Positions 35,753 through 44,268 of a stretch of 64,000 nucleotides of DNA are shown here, in pieces. A program made the translations under genes and the position numbers. This stretch comes from Photobacterium sanctipauli (GTDB lineage Bacteria > Pseudomonadota > Gammaproteobacteria > Enterobacterales > Vibrionaceae). Every line of letters begins with the position of its first letter. The stretch's first letter is position 1. The notes beneath the pieces are model-generated. The model was not told the DNA's origin and ran no database searches. It worked only from the letters and a program-made list of their open reading frames with translations. The stretch is taken from the NCBI RefSeq assembly GCF_003026495.1, contig NZ_PYMA01000005.1, positions 62,001 to 126,000 on the forward strand. The letters are read 5' to 3'.

Positions 35753-37216
35753 ATGAGTGATATATCTGATGCAAAATTGGAAGAGTATCGAAGCAGGGGT
35801 TATAGCGACGACCTATTACCAAAACAAGAGTCTGATAGAACTTGGGGGCAACTAAACTATTTTACCCTGTGGCAGGGTTCAGTACATAACGTACCAAACT
35901 ATGTTGCGGTAGGTGGTTTCTTTGTACTGGGCTTAAGCACTGTAAGCATCATGGCAGCCATCATTATCAGTGGTTTGATAATCGCCGGTGCAATGGTGCT
36001 AAACGGCGCAGCTGGTTCGAAGTATGGTGTACCATTCTCAATGCTTTTGCGTGCTTCATACGGTGTTCGTGGTGCATTGTTACCCGGCGTGCTAAGGGGT
36101 GGGGTTGCTGCAATCATGTGGTTCGGCCTTCAGAATTACGCAGGCTCAATCGCATTGCTAATCATCATCGGTAAAATTTGGCCAGGGTTCCTTGCCATTG
36201 GTGGTGATACCGAGTTTTTGGGTATCAGCATGCCTGGCCTGATAGCCTTTATGATGTTTTGGGCCATCAATATGGTGATTGGTTTAGGTGGCGGTAAAAT
36301 ACTGAACAAATTCACTGCAGTTCTAAACCCATGTATTTACCTAGTTTTCGGTGGTATGGCTATTTGGGCAGTGTCACTGGCAGGATTCGAAAATATTATT
36401 AACTACGTTCCTGCTAAGATCCAAGATGGTGGCGGTAGCTTATTCCAGTTCTTTGTGGTGATTAACGCGATTGTTGCAGTATGGGCCGCACCAGCGGTGA
36501 GTGCATCAGACTTTACCCAGAATGCGAAAAGCTTTGGTGCCCAAGCAAGAGGTCAAACGTCTGGTCTGATCCTGGCTTACCTATTGTTTGCTATCTCTAG
36601 TGTGTGTGTGCTTGCAGGTGCAAGTATCCACTACGGTACAGACACTTGGAACGTGCTTGATATCATCAATAAATGGGATGGCATGTTCGTATCGATGTTC
36701 GCTGGCTTGGTTATCCTGATGACCACAATATCGACTAACGCGACAGGTAATATTATTCCTGCCGGTTATCAAGTAGCGGCTGTATTCCCGAAACTTAACT
36801 ACCGCCAGGGTGTCATGATTGCAGGTTTTATCAGTGTCATTATTTGCCCATGGAAATTAATGGAAAACCAAGAAAGTATTTTCATGTTCCTTAATATCAT
36901 TGGCGGCATCTTAGGTCCGGTTATCGGTGTAATGCTTGCTCACTACTTTGTCGCAATGCGCGGTAAAATTGACCTAGACACGCTTTATACGAAACCAGGT
37001 GATTATAAGTACTACAAGAACGGATTTAATATGTTGGCATTTGTTGTGACTATTATTTCGGTTATTGTTTCTATCGGTGGTGAGTTTATTCCTTTCCTAT
37101 CGGTACTATCACAAGTTTCATGGTTTACTGGTGTAGCTCTGTCATTTACTTTGTACTCATTGGCTGTAACTTGGGACAAAGAAAGACACCCAGAGTTATA
37201 TACTCATACGCAGTAA
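35753..37216 (+). CDS. allP: NCS1-family allantoin permease
   Basis: A 487-residue inner-membrane transporter of the nucleobase-cation-symport-1 family with about 12 helices. The N-terminal family signature is LNYFTLWQGSVHNVPNYVAV, followed by GSKYGVPFSMLLRASYGVRG in the substrate region. It starts 82 bases before allantoinase in the same direction, so allantoin is the expected substrate, as for YbbW (AllP) of E. coli. The C-terminus is charged and cytoplasmic. AAGGATTAGAG precedes the ATG. Confidence 0.93.
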   Translation: MSDISDAKLEEYRSRGYSDDLLPKQESDRTWGQLNYFTLWQGSVHNVPNYVAVGGFFVLGLSTVSIMAAIIISGLIIAGAMVLNGAAGSKYGVPFSMLLRASYGVRGALLPGVLRGGVAAIMWFGLQNYAGSIALLIIIGKIWPGFLAIGGDTEFLGISMPGLIAFMMFWAINMVIGLGGGKILNKFTAVLNPCIYLVFGGMAIWAVSLAGFENIINYVPAKIQDGGGSLFQFFVVINAIVAVWAAPAVSASDFTQNAKSFGAQARGQTSGLILAYLLFAISSVCVLAGASIHYGTDTWNVLDIINKWDGMFVSMFAGLVILMTTISTNATGNIIPAGYQVAAVFPKLNYRQGVMIAGFISVIICPWKLMENQESIFMFLNIIGGILGPVIGVMLAHYFVAMRGKIDLDTLYTKPGDYKYYKNGFNMLAFVVTIISVIVSIGGEFIPFLSVLSQVSWFTGVALSFTLYSLAVTWDKERHPELYTHTQ

Positions 37217-37298
37217 AATATAATCAAAATATAAACAGAAAAAATAGTTTTAAAGCCTAAGTAATAAATTTAAAATTCGATAAAATTGGAGCAAAAAA

Positions 37299-38660
37299 AT
37301 GTCCTACGATCTAATAATTAAAAACGGTACTGTAATTCTAGAAAACGAAGCCCTAATTACAGATGTAGCAGTAAAAGATGGCGTGATTGCAGCAGTTGGC
37401 CAAGGCTTATCTGGTGCTGAAAAAGAAATTGATGCCAAAGGGATGATTGTTTCTCCGGGTATGGTTGATGCACACGTTCACCTAACTGATCCAGGCGGCC
37501 ATCGTGCAGATTGGGAAGGTTACGAAACAGGTACGCGTGCAGCTGCGAAAGGTGGTACAACAACTTGTATTGAAATGCCGCTTAACCAAATGCCTGCAAC
37601 TATCGACCGCGATACTCTTCATGTTAAATATGAAGCAGGCAAGGGCAAGCTAAGTGTTGACGTTGCTTCTTTGGGTGGCTTGGTTCCTCACAACATCGAT
37701 CGCCTGCACGAGCTGGCTGAAGAAGGTGTGGTTGGTTACAAGTGTTTCCTATCAACATGTGGTTCGCCTGACCCAGATTCTGGCGACTTCTGTAACGTAA
37801 ATGATTACCAGCTTTACATGGGCATGAAAGAGTTAGCGCGCTTAGGTAAGATCCTATGTATCCACGCTGAAAACGCCCTGATTTGTGATGAACTAGGTAA
37901 CGACGCTGTACGTGCTGGTAAAGACTCTGCGAAAGACTACGTGGCAACACGCCCAGTATTCACCGAGGTTGAAGCGGTACGTCGTGCACTATTCTTGGCG
38001 AAAGAAACAGGTTGTAAACTTCACCTATGTCACCTAAGTAGCCCTGAAGCGGTTGAAGAAGTGACTAAAGCGCGTAAAGCAGGCCAAGATGTAACGTGTG
38101 AATCTTGTGGTCACTACTTCGCAATTGATGAGGATGAGTTTGAAGTCATTGGTGCTAAAGCGAAATGCTCACCACCAATTCGTGATAAAGACAACCAAAA
38201 CCGCCTATGGGAAAAACTCATGGCTGGCGAAATTGACTGCATGACTTCAGATCACTCTCCATGTACGCCTGATCTGAAAGAAGGTGGTATCTTCAAAGCG
38301 TGGGGTGGTATCTCTGCACTACAGAGCAGCGTTGACATTATGTTTGACGAAGCAGTTCAGAAGCGCGGCATGCCATTGGTAGACTTCGCTAAGATGATGT
38401 CTTCTAACCCAGCTGATCGCTTTGGCCTAGAAACCAAAGGTCGTATCGCAGTAGGTAAAGATGCTGACTTCGTTATCATCAAGCCTGACTCAAACTACGT
38501 ACTAACTTCAGAAGATCTTGAGTACCGCAACAAGTTCAGTGCTTACGAAGGTCGTGATATCGGCGCGCAAGTTGAGACGACTATCCTACGCGGCCAGGTC
38601 ATCTACAAATTGGGTGAAGGCGTCTTCAACCCACACAAAGGTGAGTTCCTAACGGTTTAA
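37299..38660 (+). CDS. allB: Allantoinase
   Basis: A 453-residue binuclear-metal amidohydrolase opening the allantoin ring to allantoate. Metal-site residues line up with E. coli AllB: H59 and H61 in [10 protein letters not shown], the carboxylated lysine K148 in [12 protein letters not shown]189 in CIHAEN, H245 in LCHLSSPEA, and D318 in TSDHSPC. Length equals the E. coli enzyme. It shares a transcription unit with allP, and a strong terminator follows. As the first pathway step it is placed last on this stretch, far from allA. Confidence 0.96.
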   Translation: MSYDLIIKNGTVILENEALITDVAVKDGVIAAVGQGLSGAEKEIDAKGMIVSPGMVDAHVHLTDPGGHRADWEGYETGTRAAAKGGTTTCIEMPLNQMPATIDRDTLHVKYEAGKGKLSVDVASLGGLVPHNIDRLHELAEEGVVGYKCFLSTCGSPDPDSGDFCNVNDYQLYMGMKELARLGKILCIHAENALICDELGNDAVRAGKDSAKDYVATRPVFTEVEAVRRALFLAKETGCKLHLCHLSSPEAVEEVTKARKAGQDVTCESCGHYFAIDEDEFEVIGAKAKCSPPIRDKDNQNRLWEKLMAGEIDCMTSDHSPCTPDLKEGGIFKAWGGISALQSSVDIMFDEAVQKRGMPLVDFAKMMSSNPADRFGLETKGRIAVGKDADFVIIKPDSNYVLTSEDLEYRNKFSAYEGRDIGAQVETTILRGQVIYKLGEGVFNPHKGEFLTV

Positions 38661-38684
38661 CTCTTCACTGACTTTGTGATTAAC

Positions 38685-38707
38685 AAGCGGGCGTTAAGCC
38701 CGCTTTT
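38685..38707. terminator. Terminator of allP-allB
   Basis: An 8-bp stem (AAGCGGGC/GCCCGCTT) with a 5-base loop, then TTTT and a further T-run five bases on. It also faces the convergent DUF3047 gene. Confidence 0.85.
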
Positions 38708-38733
38708 GGGTTTTTAATTACTGTCATGTTTTT

Positions 38734-39411
38734 TTACTTCGCCGTAAAGAAAATATCCCCGTAATAGGCCGTGGCCGACTGTTGGCTATTGTCGGTATCG
38801 GTCATGATTGCCACAACGTCTATATATCGATACGCAGCTTCATTGCTTTTGCTGCTGCCCTTATCTCCAAACAATTGAATTAAGTCCTGATATACATTTC
38901 GCTTTTCTTGTTGCCAGGTTTTGATGGGGGATCCTTTACCTTGTACTGCCAGCATCTGTGCTCTTTTGCCGACATAAGCATTATTCCAGTTTGCGCCCAT
39001 CGCTTGGTTGCTAGACCATACATAGTTAATCACCTTGGTGCTTGGTGAGGTCAAGTTCCTGCCCAGTACGAGATAAACCCTTGCCGCATAGTCATCCCCT
39101 TGCTTTGTTCGCTCGTTGAGGCCCAAAAGAGTGTTTTCTACCTTCCACGACCAGTTGATATAGGGGGTTTTGAGTAAGTCGATTCGATAAGGTTTGGCAA
39201 TAATGGATGCAGTGCCATTGCTTTGGGCTTTTAGGACGCTTGAGTCATCTAATGAGACAATGGTGTACTGGGTGTTGCCTACAAAAGAGCGCTGTTGCCA
39301 GCGAGAGAGGTTTTCGCTGTTGAAAGTGGCGACAGGCGTTGTCGACCAAGCAAATGGGGCAAAGCCCGATAGGCTGATCAGTAACGCAGGAAGAAAAGTT
39401 GTCTTGCTCAT
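38734..39411 (-). CDS. DUF3047 exported protein
   Basis: A 225-residue secreted protein. Its signal peptide ends around FAWST. The mature part shows DUF3047 features: PYINWSWKVENTLLG, the KQGDDYAARVYLVLG strand, VINYVWSSNQAMGANW, and the closing AYYGDIFFTAK. The fold is probably a beta-sandwich, and the function is unknown for the family. It is alone between the allB terminator and a divergent LysR gene 151 bases upstream. The ribosome site is weak. Confidence 0.88.
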   Translation of the reverse strand: MSKTTFLPALLISLSGFAPFAWSTTPVATFNSENLSRWQQRSFVGNTQYTIVSLDDSSVLKAQSNGTASIIAKPYRIDLLKTPYINWSWKVENTLLGLNERTKQGDDYAARVYLVLGRNLTSPSTKVINYVWSSNQAMGANWNNAYVGKRAQMLAVQGKGSPIKTWQQEKRNVYQDLIQLFGDKGSSKSNEAAYRYIDVVAIMTDTDNSQQSATAYYGDIFFTAK

Positions 39412-39562
39412 ATAGTCTTTGATTCATTTGTGTTTATTTTAATCATAGAAGCAGATCTAGCCTATGAGTAATCGGCAAAGAGGATTGTTTTACGTGACAA
39501 TCTATATTTGATCCTTAGACTAGCTCGCCCTAAATGCTTCAGTGTTATAAAGGTTGAATACA

Positions 39563-40501
39563 GTGATACATGATCGTGCCAGTCAGATGGTGATTTTCTA
39601 TACCTTAGCGAAGGCAGGTAGCTTTACTGCTGCGGCAAAGCAACTGGGTGTATCTACCTCTCATGTCAGTAAACAGCTCGGAATGCTTGAGGCAGAACTA
39701 AAGGTAAAGTTAGTGCAGCGTACAACCCGTTCATTAACCATAACCGAAGCAGGACAGCGTTTTGCAAGCTACTGCGAGCAGGTGTGTAATGCCGTAAATG
39801 AAGCGAATGCGAGCATGGATACTGAGCGTGATGAAGTGGCTGGCTTGTTGCGTTTGGGCCTATCCCAATCGTTCGGTACCATGCACATCATTCCCGCAAT
39901 CGAGAGGTTACGAGAGGCATACCCTGAGCTACAAGTTGAAGTGAGCTTGTTCGATCATAAAGCCGATATGTTGGAAGATGGGTTGGATCTTTGGATCACA
40001 AATTATGAGGATCTACCAGAAGGGTATGTGGCGCAGCGTTTGGCCGACTCCCATTTTATTTTGGCGGCCTCGCCAAATTACCTCATCGACAAGCCAGTTC
40101 CGTATCACCCCAATGACTTGGTTGAACATAACTGTTTGACTTACCAGAGTCGCCAGCGCAATTACAGCCTATGGGCCTTCAATAAAGGCGATGAGTCACT
40201 CAACGTTAAAGTCGCTGGCAATTACCGAGTCGATTTGGCTGAAGCGGTAAGAGACGCGACCATTTCGGGGTGGGGGATTGCTTATTTGGCCAGTTACTTG
40301 CTCACCACGGAGTTTCAAGAGGGCAAGTTGATCCAGTTACTACCGGAATGGAAAGCAAGCCAAAAAATGCCGATTTACGCAGTATATCCAAGCCGGAAGC
40401 ACTTGCCGATCAAGATCAAGGCGGCGGTGGACTTCTTCCGTGCCCACATTGGCGAAACCCCAAATTGGGATAAGGCGTTGGCAAAAAGCGTGGTTCTGTA
40501 A
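39563..40501 (+). CDS. LysR family transcriptional regulator
   Basis: A 312-residue LysR regulator. The helix-turn-helix is SFTAAAKQLGVSTSHVSKQL, followed by EAELKVKLVQRTTRSLTITEAG. The effector domain begins near GLLRLGLSQSFGT. The open frame begins at TTG 39554, but AAAGG lies directly against that codon and nine bases before the GTG at 39563, so the GTG is used. It is divergent from the DUF3047 gene and precedes nupC by about 300 bases. It might control either; no evidence distinguishes them. Confidence 0.9.
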   Translation: MIHDRASQMVIFYTLAKAGSFTAAAKQLGVSTSHVSKQLGMLEAELKVKLVQRTTRSLTITEAGQRFASYCEQVCNAVNEANASMDTERDEVAGLLRLGLSQSFGTMHIIPAIERLREAYPELQVEVSLFDHKADMLEDGLDLWITNYEDLPEGYVAQRLADSHFILAASPNYLIDKPVPYHPNDLVEHNCLTYQSRQRNYSLWAFNKGDESLNVKVAGNYRVDLAEAVRDATISGWGIAYLASYLLTTEFQEGKLIQLLPEWKASQKMPIYAVYPSRKHLPIKIKAAVDFFRAHIGETPNWDKALAKSVVL

Positions 40502-40506
40502 CACTG

Positions 40507-40533
40507 CCTGTATACTGAAGTCGCTTGGGTATA
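40507..40533 (+). repeat. Solo end of the MITE-like element
   Basis: The 27 bases match the right terminal repeat of the 4354-4617 element at 21 positions, including the unbroken TGAAGT and CTTGGGTATA. There is no partner repeat or interior. It is probably a decayed remnant, starting five bases after the LysR stop codon. Confidence 0.5.
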
Positions 40534-40808
40534 CTTGATTATCAACAATGAGCACAAAATTAACGCATGATTCTGTTGGTTATTTCATCATCGGGCGAGC
40601 AGAATTGTCCTTGCTGACATAAATATCTTTTCCATATGGCAATAATAGAAAAGCGATAGTTATTAACCCGCTAATTTTCAAGGGGTTAGTTTGTTATCGT
40701 TGCTTTGGGGAATTCTTGTGTTACAGCCTGTTAGCAACCTGATGTTGCACGCAAACCTTTGCTCTCTACAATGCACCGCATTATTCACGAGAGTTAAGGT
40801 TTTATCTC
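40534..40808. promoter_or_regulatory. nupC promoter region
   Basis: Gene-free stretch between the LysR gene and nupC. Besides the PurR/CytR-like site at 40749-40764 I see only AT-rich promoter-like DNA. Confidence 0.4.
40749..40764. promoter_or_regulatory. PurR/CytR-like operator upstream of nupC
   Basis: ACGCAAACCTTTGCTC matches the PurR consensus ACGCAAACGTTTGCGT at 13 of 16 positions. It lies 45 bases before the nupC start. LacI-family control of nucleoside uptake (CytR or PurR) is known in enterobacteria and vibrios. Confidence 0.45.
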
Positions 40809-42014
40809 ATGACATCCGTTATTGGCATCGTTGCCATTCTGCTTTTCGCTTATTTCTTATCGACAGATAAGCGAAACATTCCCCTAAGAACCGTATCGCT
40901 TGCCTTTGCGCTTCAAATTATTTTTGCGCTATTGGTGCTATACGTACCAGCGGGTAAAGATGCGTTAAATGCCGTGACTGGTGCGGTATCAGGCATTATT
41001 GATTACGGTCAGGAAGGCATTGCATTCCTGTTTGGGGGATTTGCAACGGGCAGTGTGGGCTTTGTGTTTGCCATTAATGTACTTGGCATAATTATCTTCT
41101 TCTCTGCATTAATATCTGCCCTTTATCACATTGGTTTAATGCCCAAAGTGATCAACGTGATTGGTGGTAGCTTGCAACGTTTACTTGGTACTGGTCGTGC
41201 CGAGTCTTTGTCGGCCACGGCGAATATCTTTGTGGGTATGGTTGAAGCGCCGTTGGTGGTTAAGCCTTACCTGAAAAACATGAGTGACTCGCAGTTCTTT
41301 GCCGTGATGACTTGTGGTTTGGCATCGGTTGCGGGTGGGACCTTGGTTGGCTATGCATCATTGGGCGTTGAGCTGCATTTTTTGATTGCAGCGGCATTCA
41401 TGTCTGCACCAGCTGGCTTACTGATGGCCAAGATTATGGTGCCACCGAGTAACGATACAGTTGATAACGACGAGATCACCTCGGTCGAATTACCACGAGC
41501 AACCAATGTGGTGGAGGCTTTGGCTGATGGCGCAATGTCGGGGGTGCGTATTGCTGTCGCTGTTGGTGCAACCTTGCTGGCCTTTGTGAGTGTGATTGCC
41601 TTGTTGAATGGCCTATTAGGACAGGTTGGCGAAGTCGTAGGGATGGAGCTGAGTTTCGAATTGATTCTAGGCTACCTATTTGCGCCTGTGGCATTTGTAC
41701 TTGGGATCCCTTGGAATGAAGCTGTATTGGCTGGCTCTCTAATTGGTAGCAAAATTGTGGTCAATGAGTTTGTTGCTTTCATTCAGTTGATGGAGATCCA
41801 AGATCAACTTAGCCCTGACTCTGCCGCTATCGTGACGTTTGCGCTGTGTGGCTTTGCCAATATTACCACTATGGCAATCTTGATTGGTGGGTTGGGCAGT
41901 TTAGTTCCTGAGCGTCGTAGTTATATCTCTCGCATGGGCTTTCGCGCCATTGCCGCAGGTGTACTAGCCAACTTAATGAGTGCTGCGATTGTTGGCGTGA
42001 TTTTATCGCTGTAA
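40809..42014 (+). CDS. nupC: Concentrative nucleoside transporter, NupC type
   Basis: A 401-residue inner-membrane CNT-family symporter, close in layout to the structurally known V. cholerae CNT. The core features are present: GTGRAESLSATANIFVGMVE with the nucleoside-contacting motif, VMTCGLASVAGGTLVGYASLG, LGYLFAPVAFVLGIPWNEA, and FALCGFANITTMAILIGGLG near the end. It imports nucleosides with Na+ or H+. It is a single-gene unit, and the downstream hairpin ends transcription. It may supply purine nucleosides upstream of allantoin metabolism, but no purine-oxidising enzyme is in the window. Confidence 0.94.
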   Translation: MTSVIGIVAILLFAYFLSTDKRNIPLRTVSLAFALQIIFALLVLYVPAGKDALNAVTGAVSGIIDYGQEGIAFLFGGFATGSVGFVFAINVLGIIIFFSALISALYHIGLMPKVINVIGGSLQRLLGTGRAESLSATANIFVGMVEAPLVVKPYLKNMSDSQFFAVMTCGLASVAGGTLVGYASLGVELHFLIAAAFMSAPAGLLMAKIMVPPSNDTVDNDEITSVELPRATNVVEALADGAMSGVRIAVAVGATLLAFVSVIALLNGLLGQVGEVVGMELSFELILGYLFAPVAFVLGIPWNEAVLAGSLIGSKIVVNEFVAFIQLMEIQDQLSPDSAAIVTFALCGFANITTMAILIGGLGSLVPERRSYISRMGFRAIAAGVLANLMSAAIVGVILSL

Positions 42015-42045
42015 CAGTATTGCTCAACATCAGCGAAAGAAATAG

Positions 42046-42069
42046 AAAAGGGGCTGTCTAGCCCCTTTG
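42046..42069. terminator. Bidirectional terminator between nupC and the GMC oxidoreductase gene
   Basis: A 9-bp perfect stem (AAAGGGGCT/AGCCCCTTT) with a GTCT loop and A/T runs on both sides. Confidence 0.8.
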
Positions 42070-42087
42070 TTATATCTATCGTTGTAC

Positions 42088-43419
42088 CTATGTCTCAGCG
42101 GTAGCTTCTACCTTTACCTTGGCTGTGAGCAGGTGTTTGGATAAGCGTTTTGCCAAGCACAGAAGGGTGAATGTAGGCGGTAACCCCCAAGCTTCTGGGA
42201 TCACGGAAGCATCACAGACATAAAGCCCTTTGATTTTTGTCTCAAGCTGGCTGTCGACAATATCACCGATCGCAGCGCTACCGCCCTGGTGGGCTGCAAA
42301 ATGGTGGGTACGGTAGATATGTTTAGCCCCTGCTGCAGCCAAAATAGATTCGGCGATGTCAGCGCCTTGATTTAAGCGTTGTTTATCTTCGTTACTCAAG
42401 CTTTTGCTTGCCCAGTTGGGTGAGATTTTACCGGATAAACTGTCTTTCACTTTTACCATAATGGTCAGGGTATTATCGGCTGACATCATGCGATTAAAGC
42501 GTCCAACCTGTGCAGTGAACAAATGAAAGAAAGGCTTTGGCAAAGCAAGATCTGAAAGTACGATACCTTCCTCGGGCAGGTGCAAACCAGCTGCCATTGG
42601 CACTTCGCCGCCCTTAAACTTTTCATCGACAGCTCCCATTACCGCGACAACAGGATCGATAAAAAATTGTTGTCCGGCATTTTCGATACCGCTTTGCTGG
42701 AGTATTTGCGGTGAGCCAATGCCACCAGCGGCTAGGATGACTTGCTCAGCAAATGCTAAATGGACCCCATCATCATGTTGGTACTCAACCCCGACAGCTT
42801 GCTGGTGCGGTGGTTCTTTCTCAGATAATACCTTGGTGACTTTGGCTTTGGTGATGAGCTTCGCGCCGGCATCAATGGCCTCTTGTAAAAAATCGCGTGC
42901 TGTCCACTTGGCATTGTGTGGGCAACCGTAGCCACACAGGTGACACCCAGATTGGCAGCGCTCGGAGTCAATCAGTTTGTCGAGTTTATGCCACTTAACC
43001 CCGGCTTTGTCTGCGCCTTGCCAAATGCGTTTCGCTCGTGGGCCGATTAAATCATCAGGAAGAGGGGCGTATGGAATGGTTTGCTGTATTTCTTTAGCTT
43101 CATCGCGTAGGTCGATGCCATAACGATCAAACATTTCGAAGGGGGGCAACATGGCTGTCGCGTAATTGATGGCCGAACTGCCACCGGCTGTGATGCCACG
43201 GATCAGTAACGAAAGATCATTACCAACAAATGCTCCTTTACTTGGAATGGCGGCAATCCCCGCCATTTGCCAGAAAGAGCCCGTGAGAGGTTTATCTGAA
43301 CCCCATTCAAGAATAAGGACATGTTTGCCTTGCTCAGATAAAGATTTGGCTAAGGTAGCCCCAGCAGGGCCGCTGCCGACAATGATGGCGTCATATCGAG
43401 CATTTTCTTGAATAGTCAT
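42088..43419 (-). CDS. GMC-family FAD oxidoreductase in a siderophore operon
   Basis: A 443-residue flavoprotein. The N-terminal FAD motif is AIIVGSGPAGATLAKSL, RGITAGGSSAINYATAM is the second GMC signature, and the C-terminus HFAAHQGGSAAIGDIVD to YVCDASVIPEAWGLPPT is the GMC C-terminal domain with the active-site His. The insert SERCQSGCHLCGYGCPHNA has four cysteines near 155-165, as in the fatty alcohol/glucose dehydrogenase-like GMC subgroup, and could hold a metal or cluster. Its gene starts 68 bases after the FhuF-type reductase on the same strand. The substrate is unknown. The siderophore link is by context only. Confidence 0.85.
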   Translation of the reverse strand: MTIQENARYDAIIVGSGPAGATLAKSLSEQGKHVLILEWGSDKPLTGSFWQMAGIAAIPSKGAFVGNDLSLLIRGITAGGSSAINYATAMLPPFEMFDRYGIDLRDEAKEIQQTIPYAPLPDDLIGPRAKRIWQGADKAGVKWHKLDKLIDSERCQSGCHLCGYGCPHNAKWTARDFLQEAIDAGAKLITKAKVTKVLSEKEPPHQQAVGVEYQHDDGVHLAFAEQVILAAGGIGSPQILQQSGIENAGQQFFIDPVVAVMGAVDEKFKGGEVPMAAGLHLPEEGIVLSDLALPKPFFHLFTAQVGRFNRMMSADNTLTIMVKVKDSLSGKISPNWASKSLSNEDKQRLNQGADIAESILAAAGAKHIYRTHHFAAHQGGSAAIGDIVDSQLETKIKGLYVCDASVIPEAWGLPPTFTLLCLAKRLSKHLLTAKVKVEATAET

Positions 43420-43486
43420 AGTGCCAGCCTGAACGATTAAGGTTGGCTAACTATATGACATAAAAGGGTATATTCCTATAGTAAAA

Positions 43487-44209
43487 TTAGCTTCGAGGGC
43501 AGTTATCACATAAACTACCGTCATCTCGGCGATAGTGCATACAGCAGCTAAGGCGTTTAAATTGCCATTCACCGGTTTCCGTGCTTTGCGATAGACCTTC
43601 AAGGTGGCGCATCGGTAAATCAAGGTGCGATAGCCATAGCTTGGCTTGGTAAACAAGATCATAGCTGGTGGATGCATCGGCTTGATTACCTGAAGGCATA
43701 TTCAGCAATGCTTGGCGGTGGACGAGTGCTTGTAGAATTGCATCTGCGATTAAAGGCTTTGTTAACCCAGGGCGTAAGCGATTGTATTGGTTAAATTGAC
43801 TTTGAAGCTGGTCAAGTAGCATCGCCAATTGGGTGCATGCGTATTTGATCATTTCTTCTTCAGTACCAGAGAACCAGTTTTCACCACTTAAATGGTAACC
43901 GGCAACTAACCCTTCTTTGTAGTCTTGGGCGATGTCATAAATCGGGGGGATACTGCGTATCGCATACACCCCAATAAAAGCAATATAGACGGGTTGCCAT
44001 GCTAACATGGTCCAGCTGCGGGTAAGCCAGTATGGGTTGCCTGCTTCTGGGTGAGCCTCTTTCCAGTATTGATACAACGCATTGAGCAGCTCAGGGTTAC
44101 CGTGAGCTGCTGAGATGTGTTGGTGGTCTGCAATGCCAATTCTGCCCTTTAAAGAAGGGGAGATCTGCTCGGCATATTGGAAAAGCTGTTTGTATTTTGC
44201 GATTGCCAT
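43487..44209 (-). CDS. FhuF-type ferric siderophore reductase
   Basis: A 240-residue cytoplasmic reductase. The C-terminal [2Fe-2S] motif is C222-C223, ten residues, then C234-x2-C237 (LSCCMHYRR, then SLCDNCPRS), diagnostic of FhuF proteins. The N-terminal part includes AGNPYWLTRSWTMLAWQPVY. It would reduce Fe(III) from an imported hydroxamate-type siderophore. The frame begins at TTG 44215, but the ATG at 44209 with AGG seven bases upstream is preferred. It lies 59 bases after the TonB receptor gene, which is the expected partner. Confidence 0.88.
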   Translation of the reverse strand: MAIAKYKQLFQYAEQISPSLKGRIGIADHQHISAAHGNPELLNALYQYWKEAHPEAGNPYWLTRSWTMLAWQPVYIAFIGVYAIRSIPPIYDIAQDYKEGLVAGYHLSGENWFSGTEEEMIKYACTQLAMLLDQLQSQFNQYNRLRPGLTKPLIADAILQALVHRQALLNMPSGNQADASTSYDLVYQAKLWLSHLDLPMRHLEGLSQSTETGEWQFKRLSCCMHYRRDDGSLCDNCPRS

Positions 44210-44268
44210 ACTCAACCTAGAACTGAAAGGCAGCAGGAAAGCCTGCTGCCTAATGTTGTCGCTAAACC

